Under the pieces are notes generated by a model, which did no database searches, was not told the origin of the DNA, and saw only the letters and a program-made list of their open reading frames with translations. This document shows positions 1 to 9,051 of a stretch of 64,000 bases of DNA, in pieces. Origin of the DNA: Paenibacillus macquariensis. Its GTDB lineage: Bacteria > Bacillota > Bacilli > Paenibacillales > Paenibacillaceae. The position numbers were made by a program, and so were the translations under genes. Location of the stretch: assembly GCF_900156375.1 (NCBI RefSeq), contig NZ_FTNK01000009.1:124001-188000 (forward strand). The letters run 5' to 3'. Each line of letters starts with the position of its first letter. The stretch's first letter is position 1.

Positions 1-2
1 AT

Positions 3-2240
3 ATAAAAGCTTTGCTGCTTGATGAGAATGGTGTTCCAATTGTAGGTGTTGAAGTTGTCTTTACTGCTCCTGAGGGTAGCTTTGTTGGACCGAACCATGC
101 GGTGACGGATGCGGAAGGTAAAGCAACAGTAACGTATCAGTCTGCATCTAATACGGGTGTAAATGAAAAGGATATTATTATCCTAGCTACGGCCAACGAT
201 ACAAATTTGGGATTAAATGCGCAGGCGGCTGTTAATATTACGTTCATGCCTGCATCGATTCATGGTGTAATCACGAAGGGTGACACCAATGTACCGGTGG
301 CTGGTGTTGTTGTAAGAGTAACACTTGATCTCGATGGTGATGGTTTGATTACACCAGGAATTGACTTTGATGAGACAGTGATTACAAAGACTGACGGATC
401 GTATGATATCGTTGTTCCGAAGGGCGACGCTGTTTATGAACTAGAAGTACAGCAAACGGTAAATATAGGTGGTGTAGACACGATTATTACCTATAAGCAG
501 ACGGCTAAGGTTGATAAGGTTTCTGGGGCCGGAGAAGAGGAATTCGATTCCGAGAAGACAATTACCGGTATCGTGTTATTCAAGCAACCGAGTGGTCAGT
601 CTACCCTGCTTAATAACGATATCGTGAGCAAGTCGATTGTCTATTTGAAGAAATCCGATGGCAGTTATGTATCAAGCAATGGCGTACCAACAGCTTATTC
701 ACTGAATCAACAAGGTGTATTTCATGCAGATGGATTAGCACTTGGTGAATACGAACTAGAAGTACGCTACGAGATTGAGCTAGGTAAGCAGATCACGTTT
801 AGTCGCAGTAAGGTAAGCGTTAAGGCTTCCGGGGAAATGAATATCACAGCAGCACTTGTTGATCCATATGGCACGATTACAGATGCTGTAACTCATCTGC
901 CAATCGAAGGTGCTAAGGTAGTTCTTCATTATGCGAATACAGCAAGAAATAAAGCTAAAGGGTTGATACTGGGGGCAGCTGTCACATTGCCAGCACTTGT
1001 TGGGTTCGAGCCAAATAACAATGCTAGCCCGGATCAGTTGAGTGACATTCATGGTTTCTATGCCTATATGGTGTATCCAGAAACAGATTATTATGTGGTT
1101 GTGACGAAGACTGGCTATCATAACTACACGAGTCCGACATTGTCTGTTGAATGGGCTATTGTTAAACATGATGTGGCGTTATTACCAATCCAAACGTCAG
1201 TACCAAGTCCACCACACCATACGGAAGTACCAAGTACGTCGAACGAATCGAATATCTCCCTAAATCTTTCTTTGGATAAGAACAAAGTTAAAGAAGGTGG
1301 AGATTCTCAAATTACTGTAACCTACAAGAATGATTCTAATCATCCCATTTCGTCAGGAGAAATAAAAGTAACACTTCCTGCAGGCGTGATAGTTGTAGAT
1401 CCGGCCGGGGGCACCGTTACGGGTAATACCATAGTATGGAAATTATCGAATTTGGCAACTGGACAAGTAGGTAATTACAAGCTAATTGTGAAATGGCCAC
1501 TGCTGGACGGAGTAGAGAAAATCTATGATATTTCAGGTGTGTTCACCGCAAATAGTGCAAGTACGGGTGTGAGATCATCTGTAAAAATTAATGTGTTCTC
1601 AGATCGCTTCGGCGAGCTTAAACATTATCGATATATTCTAGGTTATCCTGACAAAGAGTTTAAGTTGAACAAATCGATGACTCGTGCAGAGGTTGCTGCG
1701 ATTGTAGCGAGATTGACCGAGAATGTTGATATTGATTATGCATTGCCTTATAAGGACATTCGTCCAGGACATTGGGCAACGAATTACATTAGAATAGCAA
1801 CAAAACATGGTTATTTCAGCGGTGGTAAAGATGGTCTATTCCGTCCAGATGCACCGATTACACGTGGAGAACTTGCCTCGGTTATGGCTCGTTTCTTGGA
1901 ATTGGAGATCAGCAAGCCTACCAAGGCACATTTCTCGGATACTTCAGGACACTGGGCAGGGAATATGATCGAATCCTTGTATAATAGCAAGTTCCTAACC
2001 GGATATACGAACGGTACATTTAAACCGGACAATCATATTGTTCGTGTCGAAGCTGTAACGATGATTAACCGGATGTTGTATCGTGGTCCGTTACTAGGAC
2101 TTACGCCATTATTTCCTGATGTACCCGTGAGTCATTGGGGCTTCGGAGATGTTCAAGAATCGACCGTCTCGCATGAATTCAAGCACAACGTAGATGGAAG
2201 TGAGACTTGGGTTCAATCCCTTAGTGACGATATGAAATAG
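3..2240 (+). CDS. SLH-domain surface protein, C-terminal part (5' end outside window)
   Basis: The reading frame is open to the left edge, so this is the C-terminal part of a larger secreted protein. In order it shows a bacterial Ig-like (Big_1-type) end, two carboxypeptidase-regulatory-like beta modules (around residues 85-150 and 285-390), a proline-rich linker, and a DUF11-like repeat module (around 415-520). Three S-layer-homology repeats follow from about residue 535, carrying motifs such as MTRAEVAAI, ITRGELASVMAR and GHWA. SLH repeats bind pyruvylated secondary wall polymer, so the protein is probably anchored on the cell surface. After the third repeat it ends in a degenerate fourth unit containing SHWGFGDV. 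A strong terminator follows 20 bp after the stop. The substrate or partner cannot be told from the sequence. Confidence 0.85.
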   Translation: MKALLLDENGVPIVGVEVVFTAPEGSFVGPNHAVTDAEGKATVTYQSASNTGVNEKDIIILATANDTNLGLNAQAAVNITFMPASIHGVITKGDTNVPVAGVVVRVTLDLDGDGLITPGIDFDETVITKTDGSYDIVVPKGDAVYELEVQQTVNIGGVDTIITYKQTAKVDKVSGAGEEEFDSEKTITGIVLFKQPSGQSTLLNNDIVSKSIVYLKKSDGSYVSSNGVPTAYSLNQQGVFHADGLALGEYELEVRYEIELGKQITFSRSKVSVKASGEMNITAALVDPYGTITDAVTHLPIEGAKVVLHYANTARNKAKGLILGAAVTLPALVGFEPNNNASPDQLSDIHGFYAYMVYPETDYYVVVTKTGYHNYTSPTLSVEWAIVKHDVALLPIQTSVPSPPHHTEVPSTSNESNISLNLSLDKNKVKEGGDSQITVTYKNDSNHPISSGEIKVTLPAGVIVVDPAGGTVTGNTIVWKLSNLATGQVGNYKLIVKWPLLDGVEKIYDISGVFTANSASTGVRSSVKINVFSDRFGELKHYRYILGYPDKEFKLNKSMTRAEVAAIVARLTENVDIDYALPYKDIRPGHWATNYIRIATKHGYFSGGKDGLFRPDAPITRGELASVMARFLELEISKPTKAHFSDTSGHWAGNMIESLYNSKFLTGYTNGTFKPDNHIVRVEAVTMINRMLYRGPLLGLTPLFPDVPVSHWGFGDVQESTVSHEFKHNVDGSETWVQSLSDDMK

Positions 2241-2256
2241 CGTACTATGAATTGAA

Positions 2257-2302
2257 GAAGGGCCGTTTCATCGCCATGATTGGCACTGAAACGGCTCTTT
2301 TT
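2257..2302 (+). terminator. Intrinsic terminator after the SLH gene
   Basis: GGCCGTTTCA and TGAAACGGC form a GC-rich hairpin around a short loop, followed by a run of T. It ends the SLH gene transcript and separates it from the convergent TetR gene. Confidence 0.85.
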
Positions 2303-2331
2303 GGTGTGTAGAAATTTATATACTGGGGTCG

Positions 2332-2934
2332 TTACTCAGGTGTGCGCAGGCATACCTGTTTTAAATAAGTAGAGAAGTTCTCAATATTCATCTGCATATG
2401 TCGATTGTTACCTTCGAGTTTGCTCATCATGACGCCGCCCTCCATGATGGAAAGGGTGAAGGTGGCAAGCGCATCAACATCGAGATCTGCTTTGAATTCT
2501 CCGCTGTCTATACCTTTAGATATAATCTCTTTCATGGCGTCTAGTGTGCTCTGTAGACCCTCTTGGGCTCGTTGACGTAGGCCTGGATGACTGTCATCGC
2601 TCTCAATAGCCGTGTTAAGAAGCGGGCATCCCCCAATAAAAGGTGGGTCATCAACCACATTTTCGTATACGTGTAAATTGGCTAACAGTTTACCGAAGGC
2701 TGTTTCCTGCTGATCAATTGCTTGTGTAAAATGGCTCCCCACGATGGTACCGGCATAGTTAAAAGCTTCAAGAGCAATCTCATCCTTACTTGCAAAATGG
2801 CGGTAAATACCGCCTTTTTTAATGCCTGTTATCTCTGTTATATCTGATAGGGATGTACCTGAATATCCCTTTTGGTTAAATAGCTCAGCGGCTTTAGCAA
2901 TAATAAGTGTGCGGGTATTCTCGCCTTTTTGCAT
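2332..2934 (-). CDS. TetR/AcrR family transcriptional regulator
   Basis: A protein of 200 residues with a typical TetR N-terminal helix-turn-helix (ITGIKKGGIYRHFASKDE, about residues 35-52) and a variable ligand-binding C-terminal half. Two ATGs lie six bases apart. The GGGGG Shine-Dalgarno directly abuts the first (2940) and lies 6 nt from the second (2934), so the second is preferred. It is divergent from an MFS transporter, and the intergenic region carries a 38-bp inverted repeat centred on ACCGATCGGT, a typical TetR-type operator core. It probably represses itself and the transporter. The ligand is unknown. Confidence 0.88.
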   Translation of the reverse strand: MQKGENTRTLIIAKAAELFNQKGYSGTSLSDITEITGIKKGGIYRHFASKDEIALEAFNYAGTIVGSHFTQAIDQQETAFGKLLANLHVYENVVDDPPFIGGCPLLNTAIESDDSHPGLRQRAQEGLQSTLDAMKEIISKGIDSGEFKADLDVDALATFTLSIMEGGVMMSKLEGNNRHMQMNIENFSTYLKQVCLRTPE

Positions 2935-3010
2935 TGTCATCCCCCGTTACAATGAATTCTTACAATTATTATATCAAATGAAGTTGTCATATTGAAAAGT
3001 ATAGCATATA

Positions 3011-3048
3011 ATCAACAAAAAGAGACCGATCGGTATCTTTTTGTTGAT
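3011..3048. promoter_or_regulatory. 38-bp inverted repeat, probable TetR operator
   Basis: Positions 3011-3048 pair with their mirror in 18 of 19 positions around a perfect ACCGATCGGT centre. The arms are ATCAACAAAAAGA and TCTTTTTGTTGAT. The site lies between the divergent tetR gene and the MFS gene, where a regulator would control both. Confidence 0.75.
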
Positions 3049-3070
3049 GGCAAAGGGGAGGGGGAAAGCA

Positions 3071-4336
3071 ATGAATGCAACATGGTTCAAAGAACCCAAG
3101 TATGCTTGGGTTGGGTTAGGATCGCTGTGGATTATAGGGTTTATTGGTGCGTTGACCCGTTTTAGCATGTCGTATTTTCAAGTAAACATATCTGAGGACT
3201 TAGACATCAGCAGGGGATTCATTTCGATGGCATGGTCAACGAATGCATTGATTACAGCCCTATGTGCACCTTTAGGGGGTTGGCTTGTAGATCGTTATGG
3301 TGCCAAAAAGGTGTTGTTGATAAGTTCAGTCATGGGCACATTGGGTACGGGTATTGTCGTGATAGGGGAACATCCCTCGATCTTCTTCATTGGATACGCC
3401 GTGATCTCTGGTCTGGCTGGTATTGGGACGACGACAACGTATTTGTTGATGTTTGAATGGTTCTCGCATCATCGGGCCAAAGCGATGGCGCTACTGACGA
3501 GCGCTAACTCTGTAGGTTTAGCGATTACTACTCCAATCTTCGTGTCGCAGAGCTGGCTGACATGGAAGGATGCCTTTTTGACCTCTTTTATCCTGAGTCT
3601 GCTTATTTCACTTCCTGTGATTTGGTTGGGTGTTAAGGGTCATCAGCAGAACAGCGCGAAGAAAGATCAAGTGGATGGGTCAATCGAAGTGGAAAATCAC
3701 AATCACGATAAACAAGAAACAGTTGCTCCATCGCTCAAGAGGGCATCTCATCTGCCGATCTTTTTCTTAGTCGGAATCGCATTATTCACCTGTGGCATCA
3801 ACATGGGTACCGTCGAGATGAACTTGGTCGCCATCCATCAGTTGGCTAATGTCTCTCCCAGCATGATCGCTCTATCGATGAGTATACTTGGCATCCTAGA
3901 AATTGTAGGGTCGGTTACCTTCGGATTCTTACTGGATCGATTCAATAAGTTGGTCATGATGGCTATGTTGTTTGGCATACGCATTATGGGCTTTGCTATC
4001 CTCTTTATGCATGTGGGGTGGTCACCGATTCTGTTTGCGATTGCATTCGGCATGACCTATTTAAGCGTAATTCCAGGAGGCATTCTTATCTTCAATGAGT
4101 ATGCGGAAGGTAAAGGGAAACAAACGGGTTTTCTATTCGTCTTCCATCAGGCAGGTAGTATTATGGGCACATTAATCGGAGGATTATCATTCGATTATTT
4201 TAAAAACTATCAGGTTTTAATCGGATTTGATGTCGTGATCTGTATCCTCGTCACATTGGGTTTTGTAGCCTTATTTATTTTTCGAAGACGAAGTCACCGA
4301 CTTCACAATGTTCATAATGCGAAAGTTTCTGTTTGA
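3071..4336 (+). CDS. MFS transporter, OFA/monocarboxylate-like
   Basis: A 421-residue major facilitator protein with about 12 membrane segments and a cytoplasmic loop of about 40 charged residues after the sixth (around 200-235). The motif-A-like GGWLVDRYGAKKV after the second segment and FGFLLDRFNK in the second half are typical of MFS pumps. The general layout recalls the oxalate/formate-antiporter and monocarboxylate group. The ATG at 3071 is chosen because AAGGGGAGGGGG precedes it; the longer frame from a TTG at 3041 would start inside the inverted-repeat operator. It is divergent from a TetR gene that probably controls it. The substrate is not predictable. Confidence 0.85.
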   Translation: MNATWFKEPKYAWVGLGSLWIIGFIGALTRFSMSYFQVNISEDLDISRGFISMAWSTNALITALCAPLGGWLVDRYGAKKVLLISSVMGTLGTGIVVIGEHPSIFFIGYAVISGLAGIGTTTTYLLMFEWFSHHRAKAMALLTSANSVGLAITTPIFVSQSWLTWKDAFLTSFILSLLISLPVIWLGVKGHQQNSAKKDQVDGSIEVENHNHDKQETVAPSLKRASHLPIFFLVGIALFTCGINMGTVEMNLVAIHQLANVSPSMIALSMSILGILEIVGSVTFGFLLDRFNKLVMMAMLFGIRIMGFAILFMHVGWSPILFAIAFGMTYLSVIPGGILIFNEYAEGKGKQTGFLFVFHQAGSIMGTLIGGLSFDYFKNYQVLIGFDVVICILVTLGFVALFIFRRRSHRLHNVHNAKVSV

Positions 4337-4460
4337 GGAATCAAGTTCAGGTGTAACTTCATCTTGCTTATTTACATAATAGTCAATAATTGAAACAAAA
4401 CTAATCAGCCTCGTTGTCGTACCAATAGATGAACTTATCAAACAACGAGGTGATGACAAC

Positions 4461-5501
4461 ATGACGATAAAAAAGGGTGCAATGCTACTTCTACTACTTA
4501 CAGCTATGCTCTCTTCAGCCCCGATTCATGCGGACACGTTGCCGCAGACTCACGTGAAGGCCATCTATCTCGATGACCACAAGCTTCAACTTGAAGTCGA
4601 ACCGCTACTCGTAAATGATACGGTGCTCGTTCCGATGCGCGAGCTATTTGAAGCTCAGGGAGCTAAGGTTTCATGGAATAGCGATACCCACACGGTTAAG
4701 GCAACCAAGGGAGATATGGTGTTAACCTATCGAATTGGGGAGCGCACAGCCTATAAGAATGGACAACCGCTAATTTTGAATGTTCCAGGCCAAATGAGTG
4801 ACGGTTATACGATGATGCCACTGCGTTTTGTGAGCGAAGCTCTCGATAGCATTGTGAAGTGGGACGCGAGCACTCGGACGGTTCGAATCTTTTCTTCAGC
4901 TACAAATGCATTCGATACAAAGATTCTTTATGGGGTCAATTTGCGAAGCCAACCGGATTCCTCAAATGATTCCATCATCCGGGAAATGCTGCCCGTAGGC
5001 GAGAAGGTTCAAGTTATTCAGGAAGTTGACGCGATGTGGTTAGAAGTTCGGACTCGTGACAACAAGACGGGATACATCTCGGCGAAGCCCAAATATAGCG
5101 ATTACACGAGTGCGTCACTCGCGGATCGTCAAGCCGACGAGTTGATCGCTTACGGTGAGAAGTTCCTGAATAGACCGTACGAATTTGGTGCTGCAACCGA
5201 TCAGACGCTTACATTTGACTGTTCTTCTTTTGTCAGTCGCTTGTTTAAGGACAAGCTGTCGATCGATCTTCCACGTGTCTCTTATAATCAAGCCAAAGAG
5301 GGCAAGCAAGTTGGGATTAACGATTTGCGTAAGGGGGATTTGTTGTTCTTCAGTGCACGAGGACTCGACATTGGCCACGTTGCGATCTATGTAGGGAATA
5401 ATCGAATGTTACATACGTATTCGAAGGAACTTGGCGTTCATTATGAAACGTTAGATGACAAATGGATGAAACGATTTGTAACAGCACGCAGGTTGTTTTA
5501 G
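4461..5501 (+). CDS. Copper amine oxidase-N / SH3 / NlpC-P60 cell wall hydrolase
   Basis: A 346-residue secreted enzyme. A signal peptide ends near HADT (about residue 25). A copper-amine-oxidase N-terminal domain follows (about 30-145), typical of Paenibacillus wall proteins, with its repeated VPMRELFEAQGA and MPLRFVSEALD motifs. Next come an SH3-like module (about 155-210) and a C-terminal NlpC/P60 peptidase (about 220-346). The catalytic Cys is in FDCSSFVSRL (about 253) and the His in GHVAIYVG (about 304). This family cleaves peptide bonds in peptidoglycan stem peptides, so the protein probably remodels the wall. It stands alone between terminators. Confidence 0.9.
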   Translation: MTIKKGAMLLLLLTAMLSSAPIHADTLPQTHVKAIYLDDHKLQLEVEPLLVNDTVLVPMRELFEAQGAKVSWNSDTHTVKATKGDMVLTYRIGERTAYKNGQPLILNVPGQMSDGYTMMPLRFVSEALDSIVKWDASTRTVRIFSSATNAFDTKILYGVNLRSQPDSSNDSIIREMLPVGEKVQVIQEVDAMWLEVRTRDNKTGYISAKPKYSDYTSASLADRQADELIAYGEKFLNRPYEFGAATDQTLTFDCSSFVSRLFKDKLSIDLPRVSYNQAKEGKQVGINDLRKGDLLFFSARGLDIGHVAIYVGNNRMLHTYSKELGVHYETLDDKWMKRFVTARRLF

Positions 5502-5529
5502 GGTAAGCAGATGCATTATACAATTATCC

Positions 5530-5580
5530 TAAAAAAAGAAGCGTTAGGACAACATCATTGTCCTAGACGCTTCTTTTTTC
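5530..5580. terminator. Bidirectional intrinsic terminator
   Basis: GAAGCGTTAGGACA pairs with TGTCCTAGACGCTTC around a 7-base loop, with an A-run before and a T-run after. It lies just downstream of the NlpC/P60 gene. Confidence 0.9.
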
Positions 5581-5746
5581 ATGTTGGGTGACAGAATACG
5601 CCAAATATTTTTGGTGACGTTCGGAAGATAACATTCTTGCAGCACTAGACTTGGAGTATTCCCCTATTAAAGACCCTTCTGGAATGTGATGCATCAATTG
5701 GAGTTAAAATAACCCTCTTAATCGATGGTTATCTTTGCTATTCCAA

Positions 5747-6613
5747 TCATGACCAGTGCGTTGGGCGAGTGAGCGATGGCGGTAACTTCGTATCGGTATT
5801 TCCTTTTGCCCCGTTGACCTGGAATTGTGTGAGAAAGATACTTCCGGTGAGGTCGGCATCGCGGATGTCAGCGTCTCGGAAATCAGCACCAATGAGGTCA
5901 GCGTATCTTAGGTTCGCGCCTCTGAGGTCAGCGGCAATCAGGTAAGCTCCTCTCAAATTGGCGGCTCTAAGATTGGCTCCTTTGAGGTTGGCCCCAATGA
6001 GATCAGCTCCTCGACCGAGATTTTTCTGGCGCCCTGAGGAGTTCTTCTGCTTGCGCTCGGCTTCTGCTCGAACAAGTTCACTGGTCTGTAGGAGTAGTAC
6101 ATTGATTTCTGCTCGGTGTGCTATCATGTCCAGTTCCATGAGGGAATCGGGAGTGAGGCGCGTGAGACGCTCCGTCTCCTCGAACGCTGTGCTCACCTCA
6201 CTGTGAATCGATCGGGCTGCGTGCAATGTCATGGCTTCACTCAAGTACCAGAGCAACTCATGAAGTTGCCGCATGATCGATAACACATCGAACATTTGCA
6301 TTGCGGTTCCTGGCGCTTGCCGCCAGTCTTGTCCGCCGTAAGTAACTTGGGAAACCTTTTGCCCTGCTCCGAAGCAGTCAAATACAGTGCAACCTCGAAA
6401 ACCCTGCTGTCTGAGGGTTGTGTGAATACCGCAGCGGAAGTCGGGTTGCAGGTTGTGGCAGGGTTGACCTGCGTCTTTGTCTATCGCGAAGTCTACTGAA
6501 GCTGCGAAGGGTAGCGCGGCACAACACAAGCCGAAGCAGTTCTCGCAGTCAGCCTGCAGACTATGGCGAGGCCAGTCTTGGTAAGATTCTGAATATTCGT
6601 GATTCTCAGACAA
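5747..6613 (-). CDS. Pentapeptide-repeat protein with Cys-rich N-terminal domain
   Basis: About 288 residues. The N-terminal part carries a cysteine-rich module ([10 protein letters not shown], then single Cys at [13 protein letters not shown]) that may bind metal. The middle is helical. From about residue 195 there are A(D/N)LxGA pentapeptide repeats that form a right-handed quadrilateral helix. The TTG at 6613 is preferred over the ATG at 6637 because AAAAGGAG lies 8-9 nt before the TTG, whereas the ATG has no ribosome binding site. Some pentapeptide proteins mimic DNA and inhibit gyrase, but nothing here proves that role. It forms a monocistronic minus-strand unit. Confidence 0.82.
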   Translation of the reverse strand: MSENHEYSESYQDWPRHSLQADCENCFGLCCAALPFAASVDFAIDKDAGQPCHNLQPDFRCGIHTTLRQQGFRGCTVFDCFGAGQKVSQVTYGGQDWRQAPGTAMQMFDVLSIMRQLHELLWYLSEAMTLHAARSIHSEVSTAFEETERLTRLTPDSLMELDMIAHRAEINVLLLQTSELVRAEAERKQKNSSGRQKNLGRGADLIGANLKGANLRAANLRGAYLIAADLRGANLRYADLIGADFRDADIRDADLTGSIFLTQFQVNGAKGNTDTKLPPSLTRPTHWS

Positions 6614-6699
6614 TATGAGTTCTCCTTTTGGCTTCATCGTTATTAATTATTATAGATTAGTGCTGAACATTTCACCTGTCAATATTTGTATATATTTAA

Positions 6700-6735
6700 G
6701 AAGCCACTCCATTCATTTATACGGAGTGGCTTCAT
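6700..6735. terminator. Hairpin terminator downstream of the serine hydrolase
   Basis: GAAGCCACTCC and GGAGTGGCTTC form an 11-bp perfect stem. The T-run is better on the plus side than on the minus side. It lies directly after the stop of the frameshifted hydrolase tail at 6738. Confidence 0.7.
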
Positions 6736-6737
6736 TT

Positions 6738-6890
6738 TTATAATTCTTTTGAAATAATCGGATCTCTGCGCAATAGAGGTTTACATGCTATTGAAATACT
6801 GAGAAAAAGGTAGGTTATAGAGAGTATAGTCAATCCATTCACGGTATCAGGAGCAGTCGTTAATTGATAAAGTGAGGCGTTCCACTCGCG
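6738..6890 (-). pseudogene. Out-of-frame C-terminal tail of the serine hydrolase
   Basis: A 50-codon stretch beginning REWNASLYQLTT and ending RRDPIISKEL continues the coding of the upstream hydrolase in another frame. It contains one membrane segment (around GLTILSITYLFLSISIA). Together with the upstream frame it would give the membrane-embedded tail common in this hydrolase family. A single-base indel near 6888-6892 explains the break. Confidence 0.65.
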
Positions 6891-8254
6891 TACGGAATGT
6901 ACGAATATATGTAATACGATACGCCGATTAGCAGCAGACCATTTAACACCCAACACACGAGAATTGTGGGAAGAGTTGGTCTTTGGAAGGAGTATCTTGA
7001 TTTCTTATTCAGCCATGAGCGAAAATTCGGTAACCACATGAGAAGTATCATGATGGTAAACAACGTGCTAACCATTAAGATTCCTTTATTAATAGGCGTA
7101 ATTGCAGGGAAATTCTGTTTGGATAGATATGTTGGAGAATTACCCTCTAGGATGCGAGAAATGTTGAAGTTGGTATGATCTGTGATATCTTGCTTAGTGT
7201 TAGATAAGAGCGCAAAACCGTATGATCTATTCGGAAAAATAATTAAGTTAGCAGTAAACCCTGGCAAACCGCCCTTCTTCTCGATGGTATTCGGGGAGAC
7301 CTCCCAACCGAATCCAAACCCTGTAGATTGATCGTAAATAGCTGGTGTATGCATTTCAAGTAAGGTCTCTGATCGAAGAACGGAAGAATTACCTTCGGAT
7401 GAGCGACCTAGCAGAAAAGAAATATATTTACCGAAATCCTCGGCATTCGTTGTTAACCCAGCAGAACCTAAAGTTGCATAGGATAATTGCTCGTGAAAGG
7501 GTTGAATATTTCCCCAGATGTACCGATGACCAGTAGCTGAATTTGGCAATATATCACCAAGGGCATAGACCGTTCGAGTCATTCCAAGTGGCTTGAACAC
7601 ATGTTGACTCATATATTCGGGAAAAGATTGTTTTGTAACCTTCTCTAAGAGTAACTGCAGCAAATCATAATTCATGTTGGTATATTCATATGTTGTGCCC
7701 GGTGTGGCAACGAGTTGAACATTGTGAAGCTTACGCTCTATTTGGGATGCAATATGATCAGGATCAGAACCTTCAACATCATGCGTATTCAGTCGACTTG
7801 GAAGTCCACTTGTGTGATTGAGTAGATCTTTTATGGTGATACGCGAAGAGAGGGAGATGTCTTTGGTTGCAAACCAGGGTAGGTATTGCGTCACAGGAGC
7901 ATCTAATTTCACGAGCCCCTGATCACGAAGTTGCATGATGGCTAATGAAGTGAACACCTTGGAGATCGATCCGATGTGAAAATTAGTTGTTGGATCAACA
8001 CGTTCGGTGCTTCCCCATTCACTTCGTCCATATCCCTTAACATATGCATTGCCGTTCTCATCCGCAAGCACGAATGCCATCCCCGGAATATTGAAGCGGG
8101 TCATATTCTCTTCAATTTCTTTATCGATTGTGTGTGCCGTTTCTGGTAGTAGTGTAGTTGATCCATAGGCGTTCGAGGTAGGTAAGAGACAATAGAGTAA
8201 CATGAGGGTTAAGACAAGTGAACTTCGAATGATGCATCCTCCCAACGATTTCAT
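6860..8254 (-). CDS. Beta-lactamase-fold serine hydrolase with membrane tail (frameshifted 3' end)
   Basis: About 464 residues of the class C beta-lactamase / penicillin-binding-protein-like family. A signal or anchor segment lies near the N-terminus. The catalytic SISK motif is in HIGSISKVFTS, the Tyr motif in YTNMNYDLLQ, and the KGG triad in EKKGGLPGF. Two hydrophobic segments follow the catalytic domain. The frame stops at TPHFIN, but the next frame carries a convincing continuation to 6738, so the gene seems to have lost its last 50 or so residues by a one-base indel or a sequencing error. Start choice is uncertain: ATG 8254 lacks a clear ribosome binding site, and the frame is open up to a GTG at 8350. 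The likely role is an extracytoplasmic esterase or peptidase. Confidence 0.8.
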   Translation of the reverse strand: MKSLGGCIIRSSLVLTLMLLYCLLPTSNAYGSTTLLPETAHTIDKEIEENMTRFNIPGMAFVLADENGNAYVKGYGRSEWGSTERVDPTTNFHIGSISKVFTSLAIMQLRDQGLVKLDAPVTQYLPWFATKDISLSSRITIKDLLNHTSGLPSRLNTHDVEGSDPDHIASQIERKLHNVQLVATPGTTYEYTNMNYDLLQLLLEKVTKQSFPEYMSQHVFKPLGMTRTVYALGDILPNSATGHRYIWGNIQPFHEQLSYATLGSAGLTTNAEDFGKYISFLLGRSSEGNSSVLRSETLLEMHTPAIYDQSTGFGFGWEVSPNTIEKKGGLPGFTANLIIFPNRSYGFALLSNTKQDITDHTNFNISRILEGNSPTYLSKQNFPAITPINKGILMVSTLFTIMILLMWLPNFRSWLNKKSRYSFQRPTLPTILVCWVLNGLLLIGVSYYIYSYIPYASGTPHFIN

Positions 8255-8370
8255 TGATATGTAAATGGGAGCATTGTTAACTTCTATTAAATCAAATTTT
8301 GTATAAAAAAGGAAATGTTTAATGATCTTCCTATTACAGGAGCCGCCCACAATCGCATCATATCATGCCC

Positions 8371-8404
8371 AAAAAACCACGCCAGAATCAGTAGACGTGG
8401 TTTA
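8371..8404 (-). terminator. Terminator of the DUF1259 gene
   Basis: AAACCACG pairs with CGTGGTTT. On the minus strand the stem is followed by a T-run, matching the end of the gene at 8443. Confidence 0.7.
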
Positions 8405-8442
8405 CCTTGATATAAATGCGAAACGTTCATTATTAAATACCG

Positions 8443-8910
8443 TTATTTGTTTGATGTGGTCTCGATTGCATTCTTAACTGTTGTCGCAAGAGATGTGATG
8501 TCACCAGTACTTTGAAAATGAAGGTAAAGAATCTGCGGTTGTTCGCCTATTTGGTGGTTATGTAGGGCGGTTACCTGAATGTTCCCTTTTCGAAGTGCAT
8601 CAATGACAGGATTTACTTCCTCGCCGAGAAGCGCAAATTCACCTACAACAGCTGTGGTATCTCCAACTTGTTCAAAGTTTACACCGAATGAAAGTCCAAT
8701 CGCTTCTGGAGACAACTTCACGCCCATGTTGGTAACATGAAGATTGGTTCGGGGAATCTCCAATTTACATATCCGATTCTCCTGTTTTATACTAGCTCCG
8801 TTAAATAAGGTCTTAAGGACTTTACAATGATCATTCTCTGCTGCGAAGGTTGTGACAGCTGGCATGATCAACAATAAGATGATCATTAAGAAGGGTACTA
8901 TTTTCTTCAC
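8443..8910 (-). CDS. Secreted DUF1259 (LppY/LpqO-like) protein
   Basis: A 155-residue protein with a clear signal peptide (cleavage near TFAAEN) and a single DUF1259 domain. The hallmark is the TALHNHQIGEQPQILYLHF stretch, with histidines also seen in mycobacterial LppY/LpqO lipoproteins. It starts at GTG 8910, preceded by TAGGAGG at 8 nt. The function of the family is unknown. It has no lipobox, so it is probably released or wall-associated. It stands alone between two terminators whose stems share the AACCAC/GTGGTT sequence. Confidence 0.8.
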   Translation of the reverse strand: MKKIVPFLMIILLLIMPAVTTFAAENDHCKVLKTLFNGASIKQENRICKLEIPRTNLHVTNMGVKLSPEAIGLSFGVNFEQVGDTTAVVGEFALLGEEVNPVIDALRKGNIQVTALHNHQIGEQPQILYLHFQSTGDITSLATTVKNAIETTSNK

Positions 8911-8998
8911 CTAACCGACCTCCTAATTCGTGTGTATTCTATATATTGTTGTACTAAACCTTATTGGCTATTCATCTACATTTCGCGCCACACCATGC

Positions 8999-9030
8999 AA
9001 AAAAAACCACGCCATGATGAGGAGTGGTTA
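8999..9030 (-). terminator. Terminator of the TetR gene
   Basis: AACCAC pairs with GTGGTT around a 14-base internal sequence. Read on the minus strand it is followed by an eight-T run, 20 bp past the TetR stop at 9052. Confidence 0.65.
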
Positions 9031-9051
9031 TCTAGGTTCATTAAAGTTTCA

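Noticed and set aside
5747..6613. Quinolone-resistance (Qnr) protein
   Set aside because: Pentapeptide repeats occupy only the last third, and the N-terminal part is Cys-rich, unlike Qnr.
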